In this document: positions 17,173 to 26,047 of the stretch, one piece after another
How positions within the stretch are numbered: the stretch's first letter is position 1
Layout of the letters: every line of letters begins with the position of its first letter
NCBI RefSeq assembly: GCF_000315425.1
Contig: NZ_JH992923.1
Coordinates: forward strand, 402,459 to 466,458
Length of the DNA: 64,000 nt
DNA from: Massilia timonae CCUG 45783
GTDB taxonomy: Bacteria; Pseudomonadota; Gammaproteobacteria; Burkholderiales; Burkholderiaceae_D
Direction of reading: 5' to 3'
Notes under the pieces: generated by a model
What the model was told of the DNA's origin: nothing
Seen by the model: the letters and a program-made list of their open reading frames with translations, nothing else
The model's database searches: none
Translations under genes and position numbers: made by a program

Positions 17173-18447
17173 TCAGGTGACGGCGCCGCGCGCGGCGGCC
17201 ACGTCGTAGTCGTTGCGGTCCAGGATGTCCTTCAGGATCTCGACCGCATCCCAGACGTCCGCGTAACTCGTATACAGCGGCGTGAAGCCGAAGCGCATGA
17301 TCTCGGGCTCGCGGTAGTCGCCGATCACGCCGCGCGCGATCAGGGCCGCCATCACCGCATAGCCGTGCGGGTGGGTGAAGCTCACCTGGCTGCCGCGGCG
17401 CGCGTGTTCGCGCGGCGTCACCAGGCCCAGCGGATGGCCGGCGCAGCGGCGTTCGACCAGGCCGATGAACAGGTCGGTCAAGGCCAGCGACTTGGCGCGC
17501 ACCGCCGCCATGTCGGTCGCCTCGAAGATCTCGAGGCCGCACTCGACCAGCGCCAGCGAGACGATGGGTTGCGTGCCGCACAGCGCGCGCCCGATGCCGG
17601 CCACCGGGGCGAAGGCGGGCGCCATCGCGAACGGGCTGGCATGGCCCCACCAGCCCGACAGCGGGTGGTCGAACCCCGCCTGGTGTCTTTGCGGCACCCA
17701 GATGAAGGCCGGGGCGCCCGGTCCGCCGTTCAGGTATTTATAGGTGCAGCCGACGGCGAAGTCGGCGTCGGCGGCGCGCAGGTCGACCGGCACCGCGCCG
17801 GCCGAGTGGGCCAGGTCCCAGACCGCCAGCGCCCCGGCCTCGTGCGCCAGGCCGGTCAGCGTGGCCATGTCGTGCTGGTAGCCGGTGCGGTAGTTGACGT
17901 GGGTGAGCATCAGCACCGCGGCATCGTGGTCGAGCGCGGCCGGAATCTCGTCCACGCTGTCCACCAGGCGCACCCGGTAGCCGCGTTCCAGCCAGCGGCT
18001 CAGGCCCTCGGCCATATAGATATCGGTCGGGAAGTTGCTGCGTTCGGTGACGATGGTGCGGCGGTCGTCACCGCGGCGGGCCGCGCTGGCGCCTTGGGAC
18101 TGGATGCGCAGCGCCGCAGCCAGCGCCTTGAACAGGTTGAGCGAGGTGGTGTCGGTGACGGCCACTTCGCCGGGTCCGGCGCCGATCAGCGGGGCCAGGC
18201 GATCGCCCAGGCGTTTCGGCATGTCGAACCAGCCGGCCGTGTTCCAGCTCTTGATCAGGTCGGTTCCCCATTCGCGCGCCACCACGTCCTGGGCGCGGCT
18301 CAGGGCGGCGCGGGGGCGGGCGCCGAGCGAGTTGCCGTCCAGGTAGATGACCCCGTCGGGCAGGTCGAAGCGGGTGCGCAACCCGGCCAGCGGGTCGAGC
18401 GCGTCGCGCGCCAGGCAATCGGCGCGGGTGAGGATTGGTGCGGTCAT
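17173..18447 (-). CDS. kynU: Kynureninase
   Basis: The 424-residue PLP enzyme cleaves kynurenine to anthranilate and alanine. Visible features are [59 protein letters not shown] and the PLP lysine in [16 protein letters not shown]. It is the first gene of the kynUA operon, converting tryptophan to anthranilate together with KynA. Its promoter must lie in the 600-base region shared with the leader of flhDC; I cannot point to a specific site. Confidence 0.97.
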   Translation of the reverse strand: MTAPILTRADCLARDALDPLAGLRTRFDLPDGVIYLDGNSLGARPRAALSRAQDVVAREWGTDLIKSWNTAGWFDMPKRLGDRLAPLIGAGPGEVAVTDTTSLNLFKALAAALRIQSQGASAARRGDDRRTIVTERSNFPTDIYMAEGLSRWLERGYRVRLVDSVDEIPAALDHDAAVLMLTHVNYRTGYQHDMATLTGLAHEAGALAVWDLAHSAGAVPVDLRAADADFAVGCTYKYLNGGPGAPAFIWVPQRHQAGFDHPLSGWWGHASPFAMAPAFAPVAGIGRALCGTQPIVSLALVECGLEIFEATDMAAVRAKSLALTDLFIGLVERRCAGHPLGLVTPREHARRGSQVSFTHPHGYAVMAALIARGVIGDYREPEIMRFGFTPLYTSYADVWDAVEILKDILDRNDYDVAAARGAVT

Positions 18448-18594
18448 GCCGGTCCCATATGAATAGTTGACGCTTCAAGAATGCGCGCAGGTCGGCAGTG
18501 TAGCAAGTTCCAGCTTGCGTCGACAGCTGGATGTTGCTGTTACGACATTAAATGTCTTGACGAAAAAATTTTGAAATTTTTTTGCATCCAACCC

Positions 18595-18621
18595 TAAAGT
18601 TCCTGATGAGCTGTCCGATAA
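18595..18621 (+). promoter_or_regulatory. Sigma28 (FliA) promoter match, distal
   Basis: TAAA (18595-18598), exactly 15 bases, then TCCGATAA (18614-18621). The consensus is TAAA-N15-GCCGATAA, so only one base differs. It points toward flhD, with a predicted start about 420 bases upstream of the flhD ATG. Confidence 0.55.
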
Positions 18622-18680
18622 CGAGTCAGAAGGGCGGCAAGGCGTCGAAAAAAATATTAAAAAATATTTTCAAACAGCCC

Positions 18681-18707
18681 TAAAGTCCGTCGTCGGGCTG
18701 CCGTTAA
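18681..18707 (+). promoter_or_regulatory. Sigma28 (FliA) promoter match, proximal
   Basis: TAAA (18681-18684), exactly 15 bases, then GCCGTTAA (18700-18707), one base off consensus. Both this and the distal copy are preceded by CCC (CCCTAAAGT), so they look like a duplicated element 86 bases apart. Confidence 0.55.
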
Positions 18708-18888
18708 TGGATGAGTGGAGTGCATAAAAGCGACACTCGCAGCCACGACAAAGCTGAAAATTCTGAGTTTCCAGCAGTAAATTCAGCAAAACCTGTAGTG
18801 ATTCTGCGACAGACGACGTCTGACGTAGACCCAGATCAAGGCGCTTCCCGGCGCCATTTCAGCCCGGTTTTTTCATGGGTTTTCATAG

Positions 18889-18927
18889 GGAGCCAGAGGC
18901 GTTTGTCAGACAAACTCCTACGGCTCC
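18889..18927. repeat. 39-base inverted repeat in the flhDC leader
   Basis: Arms GGAGCC..AGG.GTTTGTC and GACAAAC.CCT..GGCTCC pair almost completely around a one-base centre. No U-run follows, so it is not a standard terminator. In RNA it would be a stable hairpin about 120 bases upstream of flhD. Confidence 0.6.
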
Positions 18928-19047
18928 ATCTCGTCGTTCGCCTACCCAAAATACAGGTTTTGTCCAATTCCTGAAAAGTTTCCCCACAGTCAGAATCTAT
19001 CTCGTCGGCAACACAAACAGCGCCGAAACAACTAACGGAGAGAGAAG

Positions 19048-19365
19048 ATGACGATGAACGACATGATGGCTGAGATTCGCGACGCAAACCTGAGCTACCT
19101 GATGCTGGCCCAGCAGATGATTCGTGCCGACAAAGTCACCGCCATCTTCCGCCTGGGCGTGTCGGCCGAGATCGCCGACCTGATCGAAGGCATGAGCAAT
19201 GCCCAGATCCTGAAGCTCGCCGGCGGCAACATGATGCTGGCCCGTTTCCGCTTCGACGACACCGCGATCCTGGGCATGCTGACCAGCCACACCAAGGAAC
19301 GCAGCCTGGCGCAATCGCACGCAGCCATCCTGATGGCGGGCCAGCCGGTCGAAGAGATCGTATAA
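19048..19365 (+). CDS. flhD: Flagellar master regulator subunit FlhD
   Basis: The 105-residue protein matches Flh[27 protein letters not shown], then [27 protein letters not shown]. FlhD and FlhC form a D4C2 complex that activates class II flagellar promoters. The ATG at 19048 follows GGAGAGAGAAG; a second ATG at 19054 is possible. flhC follows after 67 bases on the same strand. The long leader with sigma28-like promoters suggests feedback from FliA. Confidence 0.97.
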   Translation: MTMNDMMAEIRDANLSYLMLAQQMIRADKVTAIFRLGVSAEIADLIEGMSNAQILKLAGGNMMLARFRFDDTAILGMLTSHTKERSLAQSHAAILMAGQPVEEIV

Positions 19366-19432
19366 TCCCTGCCAGCGGCCACTTGGTGGGGCCGCGCCGA
19401 ACAGGCTGGGAGCAGCGGATGAGCAACAAACC

Positions 19433-20032
19433 ATGAGCAAAAAAAGCGTCGTATCCGAAGCGCAGGAAATCCAGCTCGCGATCGAACTGATCAACCTGGG
19501 CGCACGCCTGCAGTTGCTGGAAACCGAGGTCTCGCTGTCGCGCGAACGCTTGCTCAAGCTGTACAAGGAGCTCAAGGGTGTCTCTCCACCCAAGGGCATG
19601 CTCCCGTTCTCCACCGACTGGTTCCTGACCTGGCAACCGAACATCCACTCCTCGTTGTTCATGAACATCCACCAGTTCCTGGTGGAGCATGCCGGCGCCT
19701 CCGGCATCCAGGCCGTCATGAAGGCCTATCAACTCTACCTCGAACAGATGCCGCCGGCGCCGGATGAAGAGCCGCTGCTGTCGCTCACGCGCGCCTGGAC
19801 CCTGGTGCGTTTCTTCCAGAGCGGCATGCTGCTGCTGGCCCCGTGCAGCCGCTGCCAGGGCAAGTTCATCGTCAACGCCCTCGACCTGAACGCCGACTAC
19901 CTGTGCGGCCTGTGCCACATGCCTTCGCGCGCCGGCAAGACCCGCAAGGCCAAGGATGCCCGCGAGGCGGCCGAGCGCGCCGTCGCCGATGCGGCCGACG
20001 ACGAGGATTCCGCCGGCCGGGACAGCGCCTGA
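19433..20032 (+). CDS. flhC: Flagellar master regulator subunit FlhC
   Basis: The 199-residue protein matches FlhC, with [19 protein letters not shown] at the N-terminus and the zinc site C138-x2-C141 ... C158-x2-C161 ([15 protein letters not shown]). It partners FlhD as the transcription activator of flagellar genes. A charged alanine-rich tail of about 30 residues follows the zinc site. Its end overlaps or abuts the methyltransferase gene. Confidence 0.97.
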   Translation: MSKKSVVSEAQEIQLAIELINLGARLQLLETEVSLSRERLLKLYKELKGVSPPKGMLPFSTDWFLTWQPNIHSSLFMNIHQFLVEHAGASGIQAVMKAYQLYLEQMPPAPDEEPLLSLTRAWTLVRFFQSGMLLLAPCSRCQGKFIVNALDLNADYLCGLCHMPSRAGKTRKAKDAREAAERAVADAADDEDSAGRDSA

Positions 20033-20033
20033 C

Positions 20034-20795
20034 TTGGCGCCGCGTCTGTTGCGCTTTCCGGCGGTCCGGGCGCTCCTGATCCAGGTCGCCGCCTTTCCAC
20101 TCACGCTCGCCATCGTCTACCTGCTCGCCAGCAGCGGCTTGATATTGTCGTATTGGCACGTCGCCCTGGTGCAGGGCGTGCTGGCCGCGCTGCTGTCCTG
20201 GTGGCGTGGCCTGGCCAGCTGGTGGCGCGCGATCCAGTTCGGCTTTCCGCTGGCGTTGCCGGGCGCCAGCGCGCTCGAACTTCCGCCGGTCGCCTTTCTC
20301 GCCGTCTTCCTGCTCCTGTTATTGCTGTACTGGTCGACTTATCGCACGCAAGTGCCGTATTACCCGTCCGGACGCAAGGTGTGGGCGGCGGTCGCGGCCG
20401 CGCTGCCGCAAGACCGGCCGGTGCGCGTGATCGACATCGGCAGCGGCATCGGCGGCCTGGTGCTCGACTTGCAGCGGCGCCGGCCGGAGTCGCGCTTCGA
20501 GGGCATCGAACTGGCGCCGCTGCCCTGGCTGGCCAGCCACCTGCGCGCGCTGGCCACCCGTAGCCGCGCGCGCTTCATCCGCGGCGACTACGAACGACTC
20601 GACCTCGGCGACTACGACGCCGTGTTCGCCTATCTGTCGCCGGCCGCGATGAGCGCGCTGTGGCACAAGGCCGCGCGCGAGATGCGGCCCGGATCGACGC
20701 TTTTCAGTTACGAATTCGTCATCGAAGACCGGCCGCCGAGCCGCGTTATCCATCCGGCCACAGACGGGCCGGCGCTGTACATGTGGGACTTTTAG
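20034..20795 (+). CDS. Class I SAM-dependent methyltransferase with N-terminal membrane region
   Basis: The protein is about 253 residues from TTG 20034; an in-frame ATG at 19956 inside flhC would add 26. The first 100 residues hold three or four hydrophobic segments (VAAFPLTLAIVYLLASSGLI; LPPVAFLAVFLLLLLLYW). A methyltransferase core follows, with VIDIGSGIGGLVLDL as the SAM-binding loop and YDAVFAYLSPAAM. The target is unknown; the membrane anchor suggests a lipid or a membrane protein. It sits between flhC and motA, but a motility role is only positional. Start choice is uncertain because neither candidate has a clear ribosome binding site. Confidence 0.75.
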   Translation: MAPRLLRFPAVRALLIQVAAFPLTLAIVYLLASSGLILSYWHVALVQGVLAALLSWWRGLASWWRAIQFGFPLALPGASALELPPVAFLAVFLLLLLLYWSTYRTQVPYYPSGRKVWAAVAAALPQDRPVRVIDIGSGIGGLVLDLQRRRPESRFEGIELAPLPWLASHLRALATRSRARFIRGDYERLDLGDYDAVFAYLSPAAMSALWHKAAREMRPGSTLFSYEFVIEDRPPSRVIHPATDGPALYMWDF

Positions 20796-20942
20796 GCGAC
20801 AAATGGTGAGTATTCGGGGTGGTTTTACTTGCCCGTGGACCATTCTCCAGCTAGAGTAGTTCCCTGAATAAACTTTTTCTGAAATTACCGGTTTCGGGTC
20901 CTCAGGACGAGGTCGGAACAGGCTTTTCTGGAGCAAAATCCC

Positions 20943-21797
20943 TTGTTAGTGATTGTTGGTTACATCATCGTCTGCGCCTGCGTGTTCGGCGGGTTTGCGC
21001 TCGCCGGCGGCCACCTGGCTTCGCTGTGGCAGCCGATCGAGCTGTTGATGATCGGCGGCGCCGCCTTTGGCGCCTTCTTTGTCGGTAACAACGGCAAGTC
21101 GATCAAGGCCACCATGAAGGCCTTGCCGAGTGTCTTCAAGGGCTCGAAGTTCACCAAAGACATGTATATGGAGCTGATGGCCCTGCAATTCGACGTGCTG
21201 TCGAAAGTGCGCAAGGAAGGCCTGATGTCGATCGAGGGCGACATCGAGGCGCCTGAATCGTCGCCGCTGTTCTCCAAGTATCCGGCGGTGCTGGCCGACC
21301 ATCACATCATCGAATTCATGACCGATTACCTGCGCCTGATGGTGTCGGGGAACATGGACGCGATGCAGATCGAAAACCTGATGGACAACGAGATCGAGAC
21401 CCACCACCACGAAGGCGCCGTGCCGGCCCACGTGATCGCCAAGGTCGGCGACGGCCTGCCGGCCTTCGGCATCGTGGCGGCGGTGATGGGCGTGGTCCAC
21501 ACCATGGAATCGGTTGGCCTGCCGCCGGCCGAGCTGGGCATCCTGATCGCGAAGGCGCTGGTCGGCACCTTCCTGGGCATCCTGCTGGCCTACGCCTTCG
21601 TCACCCCGCTGGCGAGCGTGCTGGAACAGAAGCTCGAGGAATCGACCAAGATGTTCCAGTGCGTGAAGGTCACGCTGCTGGCGAGCCTGAACGGCTATGC
21701 CCCGGCCCTGGCCGTCGAATTCGGCCGCAAGGTGCTGTACTCGACCGAGCGCCCGACCTTCGCCGAGCTCGAAGAGCACATCAAGAAGAAGAAGTAA
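20943..21797 (+). CDS. motA: Flagellar stator protein MotA
   Basis: The 284-residue inner-membrane stator subunit starts MLVIVGYIIVCACVFGGFALAGGHL and has four membrane segments, with the conserved proline region GDGLPAFGIVAAVMGVVHTM and KALVGTFLGILLAYAFVTPLA. MotA and MotB form the proton channel that drives the motor. The start codon is TTG 20943, preceded by GGAGC; the family start MLVIxGY fixes it. motB follows 52 bases downstream. Confidence 0.96.
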   Translation: MLVIVGYIIVCACVFGGFALAGGHLASLWQPIELLMIGGAAFGAFFVGNNGKSIKATMKALPSVFKGSKFTKDMYMELMALQFDVLSKVRKEGLMSIEGDIEAPESSPLFSKYPAVLADHHIIEFMTDYLRLMVSGNMDAMQIENLMDNEIETHHHEGAVPAHVIAKVGDGLPAFGIVAAVMGVVHTMESVGLPPAELGILIAKALVGTFLGILLAYAFVTPLASVLEQKLEESTKMFQCVKVTLLASLNGYAPALAVEFGRKVLYSTERPTFAELEEHIKKKK

Positions 21798-21849
21798 GCC
21801 GCGATGACCGCATTCGATTTCATCTCCGGCTGCATGAAGGGAGGCGCGC

Positions 21850-22782
21850 ATGGCTGACGACAACGCGCGGCCCATCGTCGTCAAGCGCATCAAGAAGGTG
21901 GCCGGCGGCCACCACGGCGGCGCCTGGAAGATCGCCTACGCCGACTTCGTGACCGCGATGATGGCGTTCTTCCTGCTCATGTGGCTGTTGGGCTCGACCG
22001 CCAAGGGCGACCTGGTCGGCATCGCCGAATACTTCAAGACGCCGCTGAAGGTGGCGATGGCGGGCGGCTCCGGTTCGGGCGACTCGTCGTCGGTGATCAA
22101 GGGCGGCGGCGAAGACCTGACCCGTACCGCGGGCCAGGTCAAGCGCGGCGATTCGGTGCCCGAGAAGAAGACCTACGACCTGCAGGCGGCCAAGGCCGCG
22201 CTGGCGCGTGAAGAAGGACAGCGACTGCAAATGCTGAAGGCGCGCATCGAGTCGGCCATCGAGGTCAACCCGATGCTCAAGAAGTACCAGAACCAGCTGC
22301 TGCTCGACATCACCAGCGAAGGCCTGCGCATCCAGATCGTGGACGAGAAGAACCGTCCGATGTTCGCGCTGGCCAAGGCCGAGCTGCAGCCATATACCAA
22401 GGAAATCCTGCACATCATCGGCATGGTGCTGAACGAAGTGCCGAACAAGATCGGGATCTCGGGCCATACCGATTCGACGCCGTACTACAGCGATGCCGGC
22501 TACAGCAACTGGGAACTGTCGGCCGACCGCGCCAACGCCTCGCGCCGCGAGATGGTGCTGGGCGGCCTGCAGGACGACAAGGTGCTGCGCGTGGTGGGCC
22601 TGGCCTCGGCCGCCCACCTCGATGCGAAGGACCCGTTCAACCCGGTCAATCGCCGCATCAGCATCATCGTCATGAACAAGCGCACCGAAGACGCGGTGCG
22701 GCGCGACGCGGCGACGCTGGACGTGCCGGCGGAGGACGCCGAGGCGGCGGCCACCGCCACGCTGGAAGCGGTGAAGAAGTAA
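21850..22782 (+). CDS. motB: Flagellar stator protein MotB
   Basis: The 310-residue protein has one membrane segment (YADFVTAMMAFFLLMWLLG) carrying the proton-accepting D32, then a periplasmic OmpA-like peptidoglycan-binding domain (GISGHTDSTPY, NWELSADRANASRREMV, NRRISIIVM). It anchors the stator to the cell wall. A ribosome binding site AGGGAGG precedes ATG 21850. A 17-codon open frame (21804-21857) overlaps the start and could couple its translation to motA, but I do not count it as a gene. Confidence 0.96.
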   Translation: MADDNARPIVVKRIKKVAGGHHGGAWKIAYADFVTAMMAFFLLMWLLGSTAKGDLVGIAEYFKTPLKVAMAGGSGSGDSSSVIKGGGEDLTRTAGQVKRGDSVPEKKTYDLQAAKAALAREEGQRLQMLKARIESAIEVNPMLKKYQNQLLLDITSEGLRIQIVDEKNRPMFALAKAELQPYTKEILHIIGMVLNEVPNKIGISGHTDSTPYYSDAGYSNWELSADRANASRREMVLGGLQDDKVLRVVGLASAAHLDAKDPFNPVNRRISIIVMNKRTEDAVRRDAATLDVPAEDAEAAATATLEAVKK

Positions 22783-22822
22783 CAGTGAAACAGCAGGCCA
22801 GGGCGGCACTGGAGAGAGTGAA

Positions 22823-23371
22823 ATGACAAGAAAAAAAATATTGGGTTCGCATGTGAAGCGCCTGCTGTCGGGCGTGTCCATGCACGGGCGGCGCCACCTG
22901 ACCGAGGTCGAGACCGACCTGCTGCAGACCGAGCTGCTGCTGGAAGAAGCGATCGACAAGCTGACCGCCAGCTTCATGGCGGTGCATACGGCGGTCGGCG
23001 CGCGCCAGGAAGCGATCGAGCGGCTGCTGGAGGGCGGTGCGCTATCGCTTGAAGATCGATCCTTGCTGTCGTCGATGTCGTCCGAGGTGGGCGCGCACGT
23101 GAACACGGCGATCACCAGCATGCAGTTCCAGGACATGACGGCGCAACTGATTGAACGTACACTGCGGCGCGTGGCGGGGCTGCGCGACTTTTTGGGCACG
23201 CTCAGCGAGCATGGCGCCGACATCGCGCCCGAGACCGACAGCGACGAGATCGTCGACCGGCTCGGCAAGGTCAGCATGGCGCTGGCGATCCAGTCGCTCG
23301 AACTGCGCAGCATGCTGCGCCGCTCGGTCGAGCAGAAGCACCTGGAAAGCGGCGACGTCGAGCTGTTCTGA
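22823..23371 (+). CDS. CheZ-like helical protein, probable CheY-P phosphatase
   Basis: The 182-residue, almost all-helical protein is not the canonical CheZ (which is at 29731). It carries MQFQDMTAQLIERTLRR at residues 100-116. This matches the CheZ active-site helix MAQDFQDLTGQVIKR: the D and Q of DxxxQ that dephosphorylate CheY (E. coli D143/Q147) are D104 and Q108 here. It lacks the C-terminal CheY-tethering peptide of CheZ and ends GDVELF. It lies between motB and a cheY, with GGAGAG before ATG 22823. The residues are read directly; phosphatase activity is inferred. It could instead be a scaffold that only shares the four-helix fold. Confidence 0.7.
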   Translation: MTRKKILGSHVKRLLSGVSMHGRRHLTEVETDLLQTELLLEEAIDKLTASFMAVHTAVGARQEAIERLLEGGALSLEDRSLLSSMSSEVGAHVNTAITSMQFQDMTAQLIERTLRRVAGLRDFLGTLSEHGADIAPETDSDEIVDRLGKVSMALAIQSLELRSMLRRSVEQKHLESGDVELF

Positions 23372-23439
23372 GCGCTGTCGGCGTATTAACGAATAATTCA
23401 ACCGGCGTGAAGCCGGATACAAAATAGCAGGAGCATAAA

Positions 23440-23805
23440 ATGGCAAAAACGATTCTCGCGGTCGACGATTCCAGTTCGCTGCGCCAGATGGTGGCCTTCA
23501 GCCTGAAGGCGGCTGGCTACAACGTGGTGGAAGCGGTGGACGGCCAGGATGGCCTGGACAAGGCGAAGCTGCAGAACGTCGACCTGGTGCTGACCGACCA
23601 GAACATGCCGAAGATGGACGGCCTGCAGCTGATTAAAACCTTGCGCACCCTGCCGGGTTACGCCAAGACGCCGATCCTGATGCTGACCACCGAATCGTCG
23701 GACGAGATGAAGAACAAGGGCCGCGCCGCCGGCGCCAACGGCTGGCTGGTCAAGCCCTTCGATCCGCAGCGCCTGATCGAGGTGGTCAAAAAAGTGATCG
23801 GCTGA
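23440..23805 (+). CDS. cheY: CheY-like single-domain response regulator (first copy)
   Basis: The 121-residue receiver domain has acidic pocket DD9-10, phospho-acceptor D53 in LTDQNMPKMDG, threonines in LMLTTES and the lysine in LVKPF. GGAGC precedes ATG 23440. It differs clearly from the second CheY at 29331 (D57, [10 protein letters not shown]). This copy, of the TDQNMPKMDG type, sits between the CheZ-like protein and CheA and may be a phosphate sink or a separate output; the second copy resembles the motor-binding CheY more. Confidence 0.93.
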   Translation: MAKTILAVDDSSSLRQMVAFSLKAAGYNVVEAVDGQDGLDKAKLQNVDLVLTDQNMPKMDGLQLIKTLRTLPGYAKTPILMLTTESSDEMKNKGRAAGANGWLVKPFDPQRLIEVVKKVIG

Positions 23806-23853
23806 CGCCATGCGCGACGCCCTGACCATGCTTTCACTCGAGCGGACGGCATC

Positions 23854-26016
23854 ATGACCATCGACATCAGCCAGTTTTACCAGGTCTTTTTCGACGAGGC
23901 AGAAGAACTGCTCGCCGAAATGGAACGCCTGCTGCTGGGCGTCGACGTCGCCGCGCCCGATGCGGAAGACCTGAACGCGATCTTCCGCACCGCCCACTCG
24001 GTCAAGGGCGGCGCATCGACCTTCGGCCTGACCGACATGTGCGACGTGACCCACGTGCTGGAGTCGCTGCTGGACCGCATCCGCAAGGGCGAGATGGCGC
24101 TGACCTCGAACCACGTGGACGCCTTCCTGGCGGCCAAGGACGGGCTCAAGATGCAGCTCGACGGCCACCGCCACGGCGCGCACGTCGACAACGAGGCCAT
24201 CGCCAACGTGCGCATGGCCCTGCACGACCTGGCCGAGGGCCTGGTGCCGGCCGCGCCGGTGGTGGCGCCGTCCTACCTGACGGCCCAGCCGCGCACCGAG
24301 CACCAGATCGAAGGCGCGCACCGCTACAAGATCGAACTGCCGCAGGTGGCCCAGCGCGACATCAACGCCCTGGTCGACGAACTGGGCCTGATGGGCCGCG
24401 TCTCGGTGGCGCCGCTCGAGGGCGGGCGCACGGCATTGATCATCACCACCCACGAGAGCCTGGACGACATCATCGCGATCTGCTCCTTCGTGCTCGACCC
24501 GGACGACCTGAAGATCTTCGAGGCGCCGGCGCTCACGCCGGAACAGCGCGCGATCGAGGCGGCCGAGCGCAAGCGCATCGAGGATGCGCAGGGCTACGGT
24601 TTCTTCGGTCCCGACGACGATATCAGCCCGGCCGGCGGCGAGCTGTCGGAAGACGATCTCGGTTATGGCTTCTTCCAGCCGATCGAGCAGATCCGCGCCG
24701 CGGCCGGCATCGTTGCCGCCCCGCCGGAACCCGTGGCCGCCAGCATCTCGGCCCAGGCGCAAAACATGGTCGAGCACCTGGCCGAACTGAGCGCCGAGAA
24801 AAAGGCCGCGAAGAAGGACGATAAGAACGAGTCGTCCTCGATCCGGGTCTCGGTGGAGAAGGTCGACCAGCTGATCAACCTGATCGGCGAACTGGTGATC
24901 ACCAACGCCATGCTCGAGCAGCGCAGCAATGTGCTCGACCCGATCCTGCACGAGCGCCTGCTGTCGTCGGTGAGCCAGCTGGGGCGCAACACGCGCGAGC
25001 TGCAAGAGGCCGTGATGTCGATCCGCATGATGCCGATGGACTTCGTGTTCTCGCGCTTCCCGCGCATGGTGCGTGACCTGGCCGGCAAACTCGGCAAGAA
25101 GGTCGACTTCATCACCCACGGCGCCGCCACTGAACTGGACAAGGGCCTGATCGAACGCATCGTCGATCCGCTGACGCACCTGGTGCGCAACTCGATCGAC
25201 CACGGCGTCGAGATGCCGGCCGCGCGCGTCGCCGCCGGCAAATCGGAAGCGGGGCGCCTGTTCCTGTCGGCCGGCCACCAGGGCGGCCACATCGTGATCG
25301 AAGTCGCGGACGACGGCGGCGGCCTGAATCGCGAGAAGATCCTGGCCAAGGCGGCCTCGAACGGCCTGGCGGTGTCCGATAACATGACGGACTCGGAAGT
25401 CTGGCAGCTGATCTTCGCGCCCGGCTTCTCGACCGCCGAAGTGGTCACCGACGTCTCCGGCCGCGGGGTCGGCATGGACGTCGTCAAGCGCAACATCACC
25501 GCCATGGGCGGCACGGTCGACATCCGTTCGGCGGCCGGTTTCGGCACCACGATCTCGATCTCGCTGCCCCTGACCCTGGCGATCCTGGACGGCATGTCGA
25601 TCAGGAGCGGCGACGAGATCTATATCCTGCCGCTGTCCTTCGTGGTCGAGTCGCTGCAGCCGGCGCCCGAAGACGTGCGCGACATCGCAGGGCGCGGGCG
25701 CGTATTGAAGGTACGCGGCGAATACCTGCCCCTGATTCCGCTGTACCAGATGTTCGACATCGAGCCGCGCCACCGCGAGCCGAGCGACGGCATCGTCGTC
25801 ATCCTCGAGACCGAGGGCAAGAAGGCGGCGCTGTTCGTGGACGAGCTGGTGGGCCAGCAGCAGGTGGTGGTCAAGAACCTGGAAGCGAATTACCGCAAAG
25901 TGGCCGGGATCTCCGGCGCAACCATCATGGGCGACGGCGGCGTCGCCCTCATCCTCGACGTGGCGGCGCTGGTGCGCTCGTCGCGTCAGCTGGCCGACGA
26001 CCCCGTCGTTCTATAA
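23854..26016 (+). CDS. cheA: Chemotaxis histidine kinase CheA
   Basis: The 720-residue kinase has all expected domains. P1 has the phosphorylated H48 in FRTAHSVKGGASTFG. A P2-like domain spans about 150-225 (HRYKIELPQ to FVLDPDDLKI). A linker of about 100 residues contains two GYGFF motifs. The dimerisation helices follow (SVEKVDQLINLIGELVI, about 335). The ATPase has N-box LVRNSIDHGVE (about 443) and DVSGRGVGMDVVKRN (about 533), and a C-terminal CheW-like domain starts near 580. It phosphorylates CheY and CheB on signal from receptors. No receptor gene lies in the window. Confidence 0.97.
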   Translation: MTIDISQFYQVFFDEAEELLAEMERLLLGVDVAAPDAEDLNAIFRTAHSVKGGASTFGLTDMCDVTHVLESLLDRIRKGEMALTSNHVDAFLAAKDGLKMQLDGHRHGAHVDNEAIANVRMALHDLAEGLVPAAPVVAPSYLTAQPRTEHQIEGAHRYKIELPQVAQRDINALVDELGLMGRVSVAPLEGGRTALIITTHESLDDIIAICSFVLDPDDLKIFEAPALTPEQRAIEAAERKRIEDAQGYGFFGPDDDISPAGGELSEDDLGYGFFQPIEQIRAAAGIVAAPPEPVAASISAQAQNMVEHLAELSAEKKAAKKDDKNESSSIRVSVEKVDQLINLIGELVITNAMLEQRSNVLDPILHERLLSSVSQLGRNTRELQEAVMSIRMMPMDFVFSRFPRMVRDLAGKLGKKVDFITHGAATELDKGLIERIVDPLTHLVRNSIDHGVEMPAARVAAGKSEAGRLFLSAGHQGGHIVIEVADDGGGLNREKILAKAASNGLAVSDNMTDSEVWQLIFAPGFSTAEVVTDVSGRGVGMDVVKRNITAMGGTVDIRSAAGFGTTISISLPLTLAILDGMSIRSGDEIYILPLSFVVESLQPAPEDVRDIAGRGRVLKVRGEYLPLIPLYQMFDIEPRHREPSDGIVVILETEGKKAALFVDELVGQQQVVVKNLEANYRKVAGISGATIMGDGGVALILDVAALVRSSRQLADDPVVL

Positions 26017-26047
26017 ATTTCTACATCATTAACAAAAGAGGAAACCC

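Larger units (their letters stand above)
18448..19047. other. 600-base intergenic region between kynU and flhD
   Basis: This AT-richer stretch separates divergent kynU and flhD. It holds two sigma28-type promoter matches pointing at flhD, an AT-rich segment with oligo-A/T runs (18560-18590 and 18648-18672), a 39-base inverted repeat at 18889-18927, and a T-run at 18868-18873. An open frame at 18711-18974 has no ribosome binding site and no recognisable product, so I do not call it a gene. A leader of over 300 bases before flhD is implied. Confidence 0.7.

Noticed and set aside
18711..18974. An 87-codon open frame in the flhDC leader
   Set aside because: It has no ribosome binding site, starts 4 bases after a promoter -10 match, and its product resembles nothing.
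20869..20895. TAAA upstream of motA as a sigma28 promoter
   Set aside because: At the 15-base spacing the -10 position reads CCGGTTTC, which does not match GCCGATAA.
21804..21857. A 17-codon open frame between motA and motB as a small gene
   Set aside because: It overlaps the motB start and probably only reflects translational coupling, if anything.
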